Below, one piece after another: positions 34,366-45,987 of a stretch of 63,492 nt of DNA. The stretch lies in contig NZ_JSFK01000041.1 in NCBI RefSeq assembly GCF_000783395.1, positions 21,412 to 84,903 of the forward strand, given 5' to 3'. The translations under genes were made by a program, and so were the position numbers. The notes beneath the pieces are model-generated. The model worked only from the letters and a program-made list of their open reading frames with translations. It was not told the DNA's origin and did not search any database. How positions within the stretch are numbered: position 1 is the stretch's first letter; every line of letters begins with the position of its first letter. The DNA comes from Pseudomonas chlororaphis. GTDB lineage: Bacteria > Pseudomonadota > Gammaproteobacteria > Pseudomonadales > Pseudomonadaceae.

Positions 34366-34454
34366 TGTGGGAGCGAGCCTGCTCGCGAAGGCGTCGGCAA
34401 ATCCAATACATCAGTTGGTAGAACCACCGCTTTCGCGAGCAGGCTCGCTCCCAC
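34366..34454. repeat. REP family C
   Basis: TGTGGGAGCGAGCCTGCTCG and its mirror CGAGCAGGCTCGCTCCCA, just after the stop of the second PIG-L gene and before the endonuclease gene. Confidence 0.87.
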
Positions 34455-34465
34455 CCTAAACGGTG

Positions 34466-35224
34466 TCAGACAAACACGATTTCGTAGGGCAGGCGCATTC
34501 TTTCGAGAATCACCGGTGGCAGCATCGGTGCAATGCCGATCGCCGGTTCGCCCTTGAGCTGGCTGGCATAGGCATGAGTGGCGTGGCTCTTGCGCGCCAC
34601 GGTCCAGGTGTCGAGGCGCAGTTTGCGCGCACGCTCCCAGGGGATCATTTGCTGGTCGCGCTCGGGCCAGTGCCAGGCCCACACCGGCACGTCATGGAAG
34701 GTCGCGCCGGCCTGTTCCGCTGCTTGCGCACTGGCCCGACCTACCGCTTCATGGTCGTCGTTGCCATCGCCGCGCCAGGTGCTGAACACCACATCGCCAG
34801 GGCGCAGGTAGCGGCTGATGAACTCGGTCACTTGCGCTTGCTGTTCGCACAGGGCGTTGTCGGTGAAGCCGCCGCGCACCCATTTCAGGCTGTGCATCGG
34901 CAGGCCGAGGCGGCGCAGGGCTTCGACGCTTTCTTGTGGGCGGAACACGCTCAGGCGCTTTTCCGACCATTGCCGTGAGCCCGGATGGCTGGCGCTGCCA
35001 TCGGTGATCGAGAGCAATTGCAGCGGATGACCGAGGCTGGAGAGTAATTGCAGCAGGCCGCCGCAGGTGACCACTTCATCGCCCGGATGCGGCGCGATGA
35101 TCACGGCGCGGGCACCTTCGGGCACCAGGCTGCGAGTATTGATGACGGGAATGTTGTCCAGTTGTGCGGCGCTGTTCCAGATTTGCGCCGGCAGACTGCT
35201 GTCGCTGAGGGATAACGGTTTCAT
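34466..35224 (-). CDS. PIG-L family deacetylase paralogue with altered active site
   Basis: A 252-residue protein of the PIG-L/LmbE zinc deacetylase family, clearly paralogous to the product of 36660-37418 (shared TDGSASHPGS, PQESVEALRRLGLPMH, DHEAVGRAS). The family motif HPDDE reads HPGDE here: the first aspartate, the catalytic base in MshB-type enzymes, is glycine (codon GGC where the paralogue has GAC). The other metal ligands (the second Asp and the His of DHEAVG) remain. It may be catalytically dead, altered or regulatory. Start at 35224 (MKPLSLSDSSL), with AAGGA upstream. It lies 156 bp downstream of the GT2 gene on the same strand. Confidence 0.85.
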   Translation of the reverse strand: MKPLSLSDSSLPAQIWNSAAQLDNIPVINTRSLVPEGARAVIIAPHPGDEVVTCGGLLQLLSSLGHPLQLLSITDGSASHPGSRQWSEKRLSVFRPQESVEALRRLGLPMHSLKWVRGGFTDNALCEQQAQVTEFISRYLRPGDVVFSTWRGDGNDDHEAVGRASAQAAEQAGATFHDVPVWAWHWPERDQQMIPWERARKLRLDTWTVARKSHATHAYASQLKGEPAIGIAPMLPPVILERMRLPYEIVFV

Positions 35225-35380
35225 GGTCTGACGTCCTTGTGTTGTCTCGCCCTCAGCCGTATGCGTGGCAATGATTGCCAGTCGCCGTCGACCCGTGAAG
35301 GCTGGTTGAATGCCCCGCGACGCTCCGAACCCTGGATTGCCGCGCAGCAGAGTATTGCTCATGAAGCGAAGTTCGTCGCG

Positions 35381-36067
35381 TCACAGATCAATCTGATCCG
35401 CTTTTTCTTGCTCTATCTGTGCCAGATTTCGCAGATAGTCACCAAAGCCACCGCGCGCACGACTGTCGAACCGCGCGCTGGTGAGCACCTGCGGGCGATG
35501 GCTCCAGGCGATGTTCGCGCCGTCCAGTTCCAGCTCCCGCACCAATTGCACATCCTCGTCGCAGGCCAGCGGTTTGAAGCCCCCGGCCCAGCGATAGGCG
35601 TCGGCGCTGATGCCCAGATTGGCGCCGTGGATATGCCGATGGCCATCGCAGGCACGGTAATGCCGGTGATAGCGGATTTGCGCCGCTGCATCGAACGACT
35701 CGTGCCAGCGTTCGACCGTGACGGTACCGCATACCGCGTCGGCGCCCAACCCCAGCTGCGCCACCAGCCAGTCGTCGGCGACCCGACTGTCGGCATCCGA
35801 GCAGGAGATCCAGCGTGCGCCGCGTTCCAGCAACAGCTGTGCGCCGGCTGCCCGGGCCTGGCCGACATTGCGTGCATCGATGTGCAGACTCAGTACCGGA
35901 TAGCGGCTGACAATCTGCGCCGAGCGGTCGGTGCAGCTGTCGAGCACCACCAACACTTCAACCTTTTCGCCAGCCAGCAAACCGTGGCGGCTGGCGCGCA
36001 TGGCCGCGTTCAGGCAGTCGTCGAGCAACTCTTCCTCGTTGTGCGCCGGGATCAGAATGCCGATCAT
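35381..36067 (-). CDS. family 2 glycosyltransferase
   Basis: A 228-residue GT-A fold glycosyltransferase. The start MIGILIPAHNEEELLDDCL, the VLDSCTDRS nucleotide-binding region, the DAD-like metal motif in ISCSDADSRV and CDEDVQLVREL later are typical of GT2. There are no membrane helices, so it is cytosolic. Its start overlaps the methyltransferase stop by 4 bp. Acceptor and donor are unknown; context suggests decoration of a surface or small-molecule glycoconjugate. Confidence 0.87.
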   Translation of the reverse strand: MIGILIPAHNEEELLDDCLNAAMRASRHGLLAGEKVEVLVVLDSCTDRSAQIVSRYPVLSLHIDARNVGQARAAGAQLLLERGARWISCSDADSRVADDWLVAQLGLGADAVCGTVTVERWHESFDAAAQIRYHRHYRACDGHRHIHGANLGISADAYRWAGGFKPLACDEDVQLVRELELDGANIAWSHRPQVLTSARFDSRARGGFGDYLRNLAQIEQEKADQIDL

Positions 36068-36663
36068 CGCAAGCCCTCCAGTGCCGCCACCGAGCGCGGT
36101 TCACGGCTCCACACTTCAAGAATAAAGTCCGCTTCCTGATGCAAAACCACTCGCGGCAGATGCAGTTTTTCGTGGATCAGGTCGTGCACCTGCCGTGCAT
36201 TCAACGGGCAGCCATCGATGGGCGGGCGCCAGTGACAGGCGAGGAACTGGCCGTCGGCAGTCAGGCAATCACTGGCCCGACGGATCACGTCTGTCAGATC
36301 TTCGCCATCGAGGTAGTAGCCGATCTCGCTAAATACGATCAGGTCGAATTTTTCCTCCGGCCAGTCGCCGGGAAGACGGTTTTGCCGCACTTCGGCGTGA
36401 TCGAACAAGCTCAGACGCGTGCGTGCCAAAGTCACCGCCGCACTGGCGGTGTCACAGCACAGCAAGCGATCGCAACGTGCGGCAAGTTCGGCGCTCAACT
36501 CGCCGTTGGCGCAGCCCGGTTCGAAGATTGCCCGATAGTGCGGGCGCGGCAGGGCAGCGAGGGTGATCGCGCGTTTGCGCTGCTCGTACCAGCGCTGACG
36601 GAACGCCCACGGGTCGTCGTTACCGGCAAACAGTCCGTCGAAATAGCGATCGTCGACACTCAT
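36064..36663 (-). CDS. SAM-dependent methyltransferase (NodS-like)
   Basis: A 199-residue class I methyltransferase. SAM-binding motif I is AIFEPGCANGELSAELA, followed by LLCCDTASAAV and DLIVFSEIGYYLDGEDL. The N-terminal DDPWAFRQRWYEQRKR resembles NodS-type N-methyltransferases that act on deacetylated sugars, which would suit a partner of the PIG-L deacetylase and GT2 genes on either side. It overlaps both neighbours by 4 bp. The substrate is inference. Confidence 0.86.
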   Translation of the reverse strand: MSVDDRYFDGLFAGNDDPWAFRQRWYEQRKRAITLAALPRPHYRAIFEPGCANGELSAELAARCDRLLCCDTASAAVTLARTRLSLFDHAEVRQNRLPGDWPEEKFDLIVFSEIGYYLDGEDLTDVIRRASDCLTADGQFLACHWRPPIDGCPLNARQVHDLIHEKLHLPRVVLHQEADFILEVWSREPRSVAALEGLR

Positions 36664-37418
36664 AGAAACACCACTTCGAAAGGCTGCAGCAGGCGATCGA
36701 GCACGTACGGCGCCAGTACCGGGCCGAGTCCGGCGTCAGGGTCGCCTTCCAGTTGACTGGCGAAGGCGTGCACCGCGTGGCGCTTGCGCGCGACCTGCGC
36801 CGGCGTCAGGAGAATCTTGCGTGCGCGTTGCCACGGTACGAAAGCGTCTTCCGGGGTCGCCCAGTGCCACGTCCACACAGGCAGTTCGTGGCAGGTCGCA
36901 CCGACCCGGCGCGCAGCTTCGGCACTGGCGCGGCCGACGGCTTCGTGGTCGCAATGACCGTCCTCGCTCCACGTGGTGAACAACACGTCGTCGGGACGCA
37001 GGTGACGCTCGATGAAATCGACCAACTGAGCTTCCTGAGCCGCGACCTGTGTGTCGGTGAAACCGCCGCGCAGCCACTTCACGCGATGCATCGGCAGACC
37101 GAGGCGGCGCAGCGCTTCGGCGGACTCCTGCGGGCGTACCACGCTCAGACGTTCCACCGGCCAGCGACTGGAGCCGGGGTGACTGGCGCTGCCATCGGTC
37201 ACCGAAATCAATTGCAGAGGCCGGCCGGCAGCGGCGAGCAATTGCAGCAAGCCGCCACAACCGAGCACTTCGTCGTCCGGGTGTGGCGCAACAATAACTG
37301 CCCGTGCGCCCGGTGGTACCAGACTGAGGATGTCGATGCTGTCCAGCTCCGCTAGATGCCGCGAAGCCTGCCACTGATGCAGGCTGGTGCCTTGGCCAAC
37401 AATCGGATTGGTTTTCAT
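36660..37418 (-). CDS. PIG-L family deacetylase
   Basis: A 252-residue zinc-dependent N-deacetylase (PIG-L/LmbE/MshB family) with the canonical APHPDDEVLGCGG motif at about residues 50-62 and the DHEAVGRAS metal ligand. Such enzymes remove N-acetyl groups from GlcNAc-type sugars. Start at 37418 chosen because ATGA overlaps the stop of the upstream acyl-CoA-dehydrogenase-like gene; ATG 37427 is an alternative. The deacetylase, methyltransferase and GT2 genes overlap in series. Its paralogue at 34466-35224 has lost the first Asp. Confidence 0.9.
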   Translation of the reverse strand: MKTNPIVGQGTSLHQWQASRHLAELDSIDILSLVPPGARAVIVAPHPDDEVLGCGGLLQLLAAAGRPLQLISVTDGSASHPGSSRWPVERLSVVRPQESAEALRRLGLPMHRVKWLRGGFTDTQVAAQEAQLVDFIERHLRPDDVLFTTWSEDGHCDHEAVGRASAEAARRVGATCHELPVWTWHWATPEDAFVPWQRARKILLTPAQVARKRHAVHAFASQLEGDPDAGLGPVLAPYVLDRLLQPFEVVFL

Positions 37419-38413
37419 AGCGCCCATGCCTCCGCGGATTGCCCGGCCACCAATTGCCCGAGCGCAGCCAGATCGCGTTCGGCATGACTCTGGCGCAGGA
37501 ACACCGGCAGGTCGGCGCTGAGCCGGGCAAACTGCCGATCCTTGCAAAACGGCCCGGCGCCGAGTGCGCGGCCGACTTCACGCATCACCTGTTCAGCAGA
37601 CTGTTCGACCACCGCGCGGACACGGCGCGCGAGCAATTCGGCGTTGTCCTCGGGATGGGCATCAATGTGCAGCGCGCTGAACCGTAAGACATCCGCCGCC
37701 GCCTGCAACGCGCTGTCGACCGCACCGAGATGGGCGAGGGCGTGCGGTTCCGGGCGTTGCCCACACTGGTTGCGCAAGGTTTCGGCGATTTGCCGCGCGG
37801 CGCCGTACCAGCACGCGGCAATACCAATCCCGCCGTGCCAGAAACCGGCGCGTTGCAGATAGTCGCCGGGGTTGCCGATGGCTTGTGCTTCAGCACCGTC
37901 GAACAGCACCTCAACGCTGCCCGTGGCGCCCATGCCCACGGCTTGCCAACCCTGTTCGGTGACGGTGACGCCCGGTTGATCAAGGGCGACGGCGACCAGT
38001 TGTTGCTGATCATCGGCATCCCACGCGGTAAGCAAGGCATGGCTGAGCACGGCGGCACCGGAACACCACGCTTTGCGTCCATGCAGCGCCACCATGTGCC
38101 CGGCCGGACTGACTTTGACCCGTGCCTGCGGCGGTTCCGCCGCCCACATGCCCCACGTACTGCCCGGTGTCGGCGAGCCACCCAGTTGCTCGATGATCGC
38201 CAGTGCGTCGGTATGACCTTCGAACAATTTGCACAAACCCAGATCATGCCCACCGACCTCGGCCAGCCGCTGAAAGCGTTCCAGCGTGTGACCGCTGCCC
38301 GGCAACGGCAACCGATCCAGCCCGGCCTCGACCAGCGCCCGCAGGCAATTGCCGAGGGCTACGGTGTGCGGATAATCCGCTGGGCGTCGGGCGAGATAAC
38401 TGTGCAGATCCAT
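37415..38413 (-). CDS. acyl-CoA dehydrogenase-like protein
   Basis: A 332-residue protein with acyl-CoA dehydrogenase features: a GSTWGMWAAEPP region, VTEQGWQAVGMGATGSVEVLFDGAEA in the middle beta-domain and a C-terminal helical domain. It is shorter than the usual about 380 residues, and I cannot identify the catalytic glutamate with confidence. ATG 38413 (MDLHSYLARRP) begins 1 nt after the glgX stop and has GAAGAAG upstream. Its place between glgX and a deacetylase gene is unexpected for fatty-acid oxidation. Confidence 0.75.
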   Translation of the reverse strand: MDLHSYLARRPADYPHTVALGNCLRALVEAGLDRLPLPGSGHTLERFQRLAEVGGHDLGLCKLFEGHTDALAIIEQLGGSPTPGSTWGMWAAEPPQARVKVSPAGHMVALHGRKAWCSGAAVLSHALLTAWDADDQQQLVAVALDQPGVTVTEQGWQAVGMGATGSVEVLFDGAEAQAIGNPGDYLQRAGFWHGGIGIAACWYGAARQIAETLRNQCGQRPEPHALAHLGAVDSALQAAADVLRFSALHIDAHPEDNAELLARRVRAVVEQSAEQVMREVGRALGAGPFCKDRQFARLSADLPVFLRQSHAERDLAALGQLVAGQSAEAWAL

Positions 38414-38414
38414 A

Positions 38415-40574
<2,160 letters not shown>

Positions 40575-40616
40575 GATTGCTCCTGCAAAAAATCGGGTAG
40601 TTCGGTTAACACTGCA

Positions 40617-40714
40617 CCCCTGTGGGAGCGAGCCTGCTCGCGAAGGCGTCGGTACATCCGACATCGCTGCTGGCTGATCCGGCGCTTTCGCGAGCAGGCT
40701 CGCTCCCACAGGGG
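40617..40714. repeat. REP family C inside the glg/tre minus operon
   Basis: CCCCTGTGGGAGCGAGCCTG and its mirror ending CTCCCACAGGGG, in the 227-bp gap between the DUF2934 gene and glgX, genes transcribed in the same direction. Confidence 0.88.
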
Positions 40715-40801
40715 ATTGGTGGGTTTCTTGAGGACGAACGCGCCCTCGGTGGCGAGCGAACCCGCCACACGGTCATTCAGTTCAATAATCCGTTTAGAGC
40801 G

Positions 40802-41116
40802 TCAGATCGCCGAAGGCTTCTTCGGCGCTCGAGGCTTTTTCTCGGCGGGTTTTTCGCCCGGGGGAATCACTTTGGCGGCGCTGGCCGGTTTGGCTTTGGC
40901 CGCAGGTTTCGGCTTGGCGGCCGGTGCTTTGGGCTCGGCGGTCTTGCCAGCGGTTTTGCTGCCGGCGGCTTTCGGTGGCTTCTTCGGCGCCAGCGCCTCA
41001 GCTTCGGCCAGTTTGCGTGCCATCTCCCAGTGGCGCGCCTCCTGACCATCAGGCTGGCCTTCCGATTCCCAGATTTGATAGGCGAATTCGCGGATGCGTT
41101 TATCGTCGGTACTCAT
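40802..41116 (-). CDS. DUF2934 domain protein with lysine/alanine/proline-rich tail
   Basis: A 104-residue protein. The N-terminal about 40 residues are a DUF2934 domain (IREFAYQIWESEGQPDGQEA, HWEMARKLAEAEAL). The remainder is a Lys/Ala/Pro-rich tail with PKKP and AAKPKPAAK repeats resembling histone-H1-like or nucleic-acid-binding tails. AGGAG precedes the ATG at 41116. It is conserved at this position between treY and glgX in other pseudomonads as far as I recall. Function unknown. Confidence 0.85.
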   Translation of the reverse strand: MSTDDKRIREFAYQIWESEGQPDGQEARHWEMARKLAEAEALAPKKPPKAAGSKTAGKTAEPKAPAAKPKPAAKAKPASAAKVIPPGEKPAEKKPRAPKKPSAI

Positions 41117-41143
41117 CGCAATGCTCCTGAACTGAACTCATGC

Positions 41144-43912
41144 TTACGTTAAGTGTTGGATAAAGAGATTGACCGGGACATCCCCCAGCGCGTCGCTGAT
41201 ATTCAGCTCCCTGTTTTTTGTGACTGCGCTGCTTGAAAAAAGTCCCTTCAGGTTTGTTGCAGAGGCGGCGAACGGTAGAACTACTCGCGTATCGCCCCAG
41301 CGCAGCGCATCGACCTGAGGTACAGCACCGTTTTCCAGCAGGGTTGCGCAACGGACCGGCACGATCACGATGGCCTGCTTGCCCTCGTGTTCACGGGCGA
41401 ACGCGAGCACGTTGTGCGCCTGACTACCCAGTACCTCCAAGGCCTGGTAAGTGCCACGCCGGAACAGCTCGGCGTGTTCGACACGCAGGTTCAGCACCTC
41501 GGCGATCAAGGCTTGCTTGATGCGCCCGTAACGCCAGTTCGCCAGCAATTCCACAGGTGGCAATGGCTCCTGCAAGGCCTGCTCGCGAGCGGCGTAATCC
41601 ACCGGCCGGCGATTGTCCGGATCGACCAGGCTGAAGTCCCAGAACTCATTGCCCTGATACAGGTCCGGCACCCCCGGCACGGTCATGCGCAGCAAGGTTT
41701 GCGCCAAGCCGTTGAGGGCGCCGGCGGCGGCAACGCTGTTGACGGTCTTGCTCAGCGCGGCGCGCAGCAGCTCGCCATCCTCACCGGTGAGCAGCTTTTC
41801 GGTGAACGCCTGCGCGGCGTTTTCATAGGCTTCGTTAGGCGCACTCCAACTGCTTTGCAGCTTGGCTTCGCGCAGGGCTTTCTGCTGCCATTGCCAGATA
41901 CGTTTGGCGTAGTCGGCGAACCCGGCCTGGTCGTCATCGCGCAGTTGCAGCGGCCAGCTACCGAGCAACGCTTGATAGAGGATCAGCTCATCACCGCTCG
42001 ACGGCATCTGCTCGTCAACCCGAACGGGGCGGGCGAGGGCGCGCCACAATTCGATCTGCTCGGCATACCAGTGGCTGCGCTCGCTGAGCACGGCCAGACG
42101 CGCGCGGGTGTCTTCGCCGCGTTTGTGATCGTGGGTCGCGGTGGCCAGCAAGTTGTCGGGGAACTCGTTCAGTCGTTGCTGATTGACTGCATGAAAATCG
42201 CTGACCGGGGCACTGAACTGCTCGGTGTTGTAGCCGACATCGTTACGCGACAGCAGTACCGCCGAGCGATACAGCGCGGTGTCTTCCACGGCTTTGGCGG
42301 CTGCCGGTGAAGTCAGTTGCTGAAAGCGTACGCAGGCATGCTTGAGAATCTTGCGTGAACGCCCGCGCGGTTTGTGCCGCCATGGCGTGCCACCGAGCCA
42401 GGCGGCGACACAGTCGAGTACCGGCCAGTCGGCTTCGCTCAGCGTTTGCCGGGCTCCGTCCATGGCCTGCTGGAAAAACACGTCGTCCTGCTCGGAGCGA
42501 CCCATCGCACTGATGTAAGTGCGATAGACCGGGAAATGCACGATCAGCGCCTGCAACACCCGGCGGATCGCACCGAGGGTCAAGTCGCGAGTCATCAGGT
42601 CATCGCGGGCGACCTGCAGCAGGGCCTGGGCGACGCTCTCGCAATCGCTGGCCAGCGAGCCGTTGAGGATCTGCTGACGCGCCAGTTGTGCTTCTTCGAT
42701 GAACGCGGCCGGGCGTTCGGTGCGGCGTTGCCAGAGGTCGCCGAGCACGTATTCGCCGTCCGGGTCATGTTGCAGCAATGACAGCTGATTCATGAATTCG
42801 TAACCGGTGGTGCCGTCCACCGCCCAGTCGCGGTGCAGGGTTTCACCGGCGCCGAGGATCTTCTCGACGTAGATCGGCAAGTGCCTGCCCGGCGCCAGCA
42901 GATCAACCCGGCGGCGCAGTTTGCGGCAGTAGCCGCGCGGGTCGGCGAGGCCGTCGATGTGGTCGATGCGCAAACCGTCGACCAAGCCTTCGGCGATCAA
43001 CTGGAAGATTTTGCCGTGGGTGGCTTCGAACACCGCCGGACGTTCGACACGCAGGCCGCCGAGTTCGTTGATATCGAAAAAGCGCCGCCAGTTGATGTCA
43101 TCCGCTGCGGTGCGCCAGCTCGCGAGGCGATAGCTCTGACGCTCCAACAACTGATGCAGTTTGTGGAAGCCTTCTTCGCTGGTTGAATCGAAATGCTGCA
43201 GGTTGCTTTGAATCGCTTCCAGCGTCTGCGGATCGTTCGCCAGTTCGCGCAGCTCCTCCTTCAGTGGCATTGCCAGCGAATGTGCGTCGGTTTGATAGCT
43301 GAGCGTGCTGAAGCGGTCAGCGAGGGATTTCAGCGTCTCTTGATGTTTGAGGATTTCACCGTAATCACTCGGGCAGATCGGGAAGTGATGATCGTAGTGC
43401 TCGACGTAAAAGCTGCCGGTGTTTGCGTTGAACAGCAGCTTCAGCGTGCCTTCTTGCAACGCCACGCCATAATCGCTGCCGAGAAATGGCAGGAGCAATT
43501 GGCCTTCCATCAACGGATCGGGCGAGTGCCACTGAATGTCAAAGAACTCGCCGTAAGGACTGAGTCGCCCCCATTCAAGCAGGTCGAGCCACCACGGGTT
43601 GTCATTGCCGCCGACGGCCATGTGATTGGAGACGATATCGAGGATCAGCCCCATGTTGTGTTCGCGCAGGGTGCTGACCAGGCGCCGAAGCGCCGGCTCA
43701 CCGCCGAGTTCCGGGTTGACCTGGGTCGGGTCGACCACGTCGTAACCGTGCATCGAACCGGCCCGCGCCGCGAGCAGCGGTGAGGCGTAAATATGGCTGA
43801 TGCCGAGCCGGGCGAAGTACGGAACCAATGGCACGGCTTGTTCGAGGGTAAAACCCTTATGAAATTGCAGGCGCAGTGTCGCGCGCAGGGGCTGGATAAG
43901 CGCTTGATTCAT
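41144..43912 (-). CDS. treY: malto-oligosyltrehalose synthase TreY
   Basis: A 922-residue GH13_26 enzyme that converts the reducing-end alpha-1,4 bond of maltodextrins into a trehalose bond. Typical motifs are YASPLLAARAGSMHGYDVVD near the start, the nucleophile in VDGLRIDHIDGLADPRGYCR, IYVEKILGAGETL (acid/base) and TATHDHKRGEDTRAR. It works with TreZ. Its start overlaps the malQ stop by ATGA. Length is normal for pseudomonad TreY. Confidence 0.96.
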   Translation of the reverse strand: MNQALIQPLRATLRLQFHKGFTLEQAVPLVPYFARLGISHIYASPLLAARAGSMHGYDVVDPTQVNPELGGEPALRRLVSTLREHNMGLILDIVSNHMAVGGNDNPWWLDLLEWGRLSPYGEFFDIQWHSPDPLMEGQLLLPFLGSDYGVALQEGTLKLLFNANTGSFYVEHYDHHFPICPSDYGEILKHQETLKSLADRFSTLSYQTDAHSLAMPLKEELRELANDPQTLEAIQSNLQHFDSTSEEGFHKLHQLLERQSYRLASWRTAADDINWRRFFDINELGGLRVERPAVFEATHGKIFQLIAEGLVDGLRIDHIDGLADPRGYCRKLRRRVDLLAPGRHLPIYVEKILGAGETLHRDWAVDGTTGYEFMNQLSLLQHDPDGEYVLGDLWQRRTERPAAFIEEAQLARQQILNGSLASDCESVAQALLQVARDDLMTRDLTLGAIRRVLQALIVHFPVYRTYISAMGRSEQDDVFFQQAMDGARQTLSEADWPVLDCVAAWLGGTPWRHKPRGRSRKILKHACVRFQQLTSPAAAKAVEDTALYRSAVLLSRNDVGYNTEQFSAPVSDFHAVNQQRLNEFPDNLLATATHDHKRGEDTRARLAVLSERSHWYAEQIELWRALARPVRVDEQMPSSGDELILYQALLGSWPLQLRDDDQAGFADYAKRIWQWQQKALREAKLQSSWSAPNEAYENAAQAFTEKLLTGEDGELLRAALSKTVNSVAAAGALNGLAQTLLRMTVPGVPDLYQGNEFWDFSLVDPDNRRPVDYAAREQALQEPLPPVELLANWRYGRIKQALIAEVLNLRVEHAELFRRGTYQALEVLGSQAHNVLAFAREHEGKQAIVIVPVRCATLLENGAVPQVDALRWGDTRVVLPFAASATNLKGLFSSSAVTKNRELNISDALGDVPVNLFIQHLT

Positions 43913-45987
43913 TGGTCACGCTCGGCAGCCTGAAGACGCGCGCACGCCAGTAATTCCAGACGTCGCGCCGCATCCGCGCCATCGAGCAGCGCCTCACTGG
44001 TGCCGGGCAGGCGCCGTGACCAGTTCGGATGGGTGTCGATGGTGCCCGGCAGGTTCGCTTGTTCGTTGATGCCCAGCGCATCCTCCAGCGGCAACAGCAC
44101 CAGTGGCGCGCGGGTGTGGCCAAGGAAGCGTACGGCGGCATCGACCACTTGATCGGCTTCGTGGGATTCTTCGCGAAAGTTTTGCGGGTCCTGACTCAAC
44201 GCACTGCGCAGGCCTTCACGCTCACGCTGGCGGTGATGGCGCCATTCGATTTCACCGTTGGCATCGACAAACCCCAGACGCGCGTTCCAGTCGATGTCGC
44301 GGCCATGCCACCAGCCGTTGAGTGTCGGCAGATCGTGGGTGCTGGTGGTCGCCAGTGCGTTGTCCGGCCAGTCGAGAATCGGTTTGAAATGAGTGTTGTC
44401 CTGCTCGAACAGCAGCACGCGCATGCCGAGCATCGAGCGGGCGATAAGCTTTTCGCGCAGGCCATCGGGCACGGTGCCGAGGTCTTCACCGAGGACAATC
44501 GCCTGGTGGCGATGGGATTCGAGCGTCAGCAGACGCAGCAAGTCATCGACCGGGTAATACAGGTACGCGCCATCGGCCGGGACGGCGCCGTTGGGGATCA
44601 CCCACAAGCGTTGCAGGCCCATGACATGGTCGATGCGCAAGCCGCCGGCGTGGGCGAAGTTGGCGCGCAGCATGTCGATGAAGGCGCGAAAGCCGTTGCG
44701 GATCAGGCCTTCCGGCGAGAACGCGGAAATCCCCCAGCCCTGACCCGAGCGATTGAGAATGTCCGGCGGCGCACCCACGGTCAGCGAGGCGAGCAGCTCA
44801 TCCTGAAAACTCCAGGCCTGGCTGCCAGCACCATCGGCACCCACCGCCAGATCGGCGATCAGGCCAATGCCCATGCCGGCGCTGCGAGCGGCGGTTTGCG
44901 CACGTTCCAGGCAACGGTGAATCAGCCACTGGCAAAAAGCGAAATAGCCGATGCGTTCGGCATATTCCTCGGCAAACGCTTCCAGCGCTGCGCCGCGCGG
45001 GTCGTGCCAGTGTTCCGGCCATTGCCGCCAGTCGAGGTTTTCGCCACGGGCGGCGCGCATTTCCTGAATGGCTTCGAAGCGGCAGTGATTTTCCAGTGCT
45101 TCGCCACCGGCATGGCGGAAACTGGCGAAGTCCGGGTGCAGCGGGTGGTCACCGGCGATGAAACCTTCATACAACGCTTGCAGGAGTTTCTGCTTGGCGT
45201 CGGCGGCGCTTGGCCAGTCGATCAGTGTCAGGTCTTCCAGTTGCGCGAACTGCTCCGCCAGGCCTGCCGCGTCGATCGCATCACGCAAGGCGCGCTCACC
45301 AAGAATTGCCCCGGGTGCCGCGTAGAGAGAATTGAGGAACAACCGACTGGATGGCGAATATGGGCTGTAGCGCCCGGTATCAGCGCTGAACATGGCGTGC
45401 AGCGGGCTGATCGCCACCGCATCGGCGCCGCGCTCACCGGCCACGCGGACTAGGTCCTCCAGCGCCTGAGTATCGCCGAAACCGCCGTCACCGGGGCGGC
45501 GCAGCGAATACAGCTGCGCACTCAGGCCCCACACGCGGGGAATCGGATTATCCACCGCATCGCCGACGCTGAAGCAGCGCTCCGGGGCCACGGCCAAGGT
45601 GAAATACTGATCGCTGATGTGCACTTGTTGATAGCCGACCGGGATCAGCCCCGGCAGTATCGCTTCGGAATCGAGTTTGAGGTTCAGCCGCGAGCCGTCT
45701 TCAAGGTGGATTTCACACGGCGTCTCCGGTGCGAAGTACCGCGCCAGATCCACGCCGACACCGACATCGGCGGTCAACAGCGGCGGCAGGTGGCGGTCTT
45801 GTTGTACGGCTTGCAGTTCCAACAGGCTGGCGTCGATTTCCTGCGCCGTGCTGGCGGGGTGGCCGAGGCCGATCAGGACATTGCGCAGCACCGCCGGGGC
45901 GACTTTTTGCGGGCGGCCGTTGGCGTCGATCCAGTCGACGGCAAGGCCGGCGCGGCTTGCAAGAATTTCCAGTTGCGCATCGCTCAT
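43909..45987 (-). CDS. malQ: 4-alpha-glucanotransferase MalQ
   Basis: A 692-residue GH77 amylomaltase that rearranges maltodextrins. Motifs: nucleophile in GGLRIDHVMGLQRLW, acid/base in VLGEDLGTVPDGLREKL and TSTHDLPTLNGWWHGRD. The N-terminal about 130 residues are the extra domain of long bacterial MalQ. Start at 45987 (MSDAQLEILASRAGL), with ATGA overlapping the treZ stop; the longer frame to 46107 runs back inside treZ and is rejected. Confidence 0.95.
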   Translation of the reverse strand: MSDAQLEILASRAGLAVDWIDANGRPQKVAPAVLRNVLIGLGHPASTAQEIDASLLELQAVQQDRHLPPLLTADVGVGVDLARYFAPETPCEIHLEDGSRLNLKLDSEAILPGLIPVGYQQVHISDQYFTLAVAPERCFSVGDAVDNPIPRVWGLSAQLYSLRRPGDGGFGDTQALEDLVRVAGERGADAVAISPLHAMFSADTGRYSPYSPSSRLFLNSLYAAPGAILGERALRDAIDAAGLAEQFAQLEDLTLIDWPSAADAKQKLLQALYEGFIAGDHPLHPDFASFRHAGGEALENHCRFEAIQEMRAARGENLDWRQWPEHWHDPRGAALEAFAEEYAERIGYFAFCQWLIHRCLERAQTAARSAGMGIGLIADLAVGADGAGSQAWSFQDELLASLTVGAPPDILNRSGQGWGISAFSPEGLIRNGFRAFIDMLRANFAHAGGLRIDHVMGLQRLWVIPNGAVPADGAYLYYPVDDLLRLLTLESHRHQAIVLGEDLGTVPDGLREKLIARSMLGMRVLLFEQDNTHFKPILDWPDNALATTSTHDLPTLNGWWHGRDIDWNARLGFVDANGEIEWRHHRQREREGLRSALSQDPQNFREESHEADQVVDAAVRFLGHTRAPLVLLPLEDALGINEQANLPGTIDTHPNWSRRLPGTSEALLDGADAARRLELLACARLQAAERDQ

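Noticed and set aside
35225..35362. 46-residue N-terminal extension of the second PIG-L protein
   Set aside because: The paralogue has no such extension, and ATG 35224 has an upstream AAGGA and gives matching N-termini.
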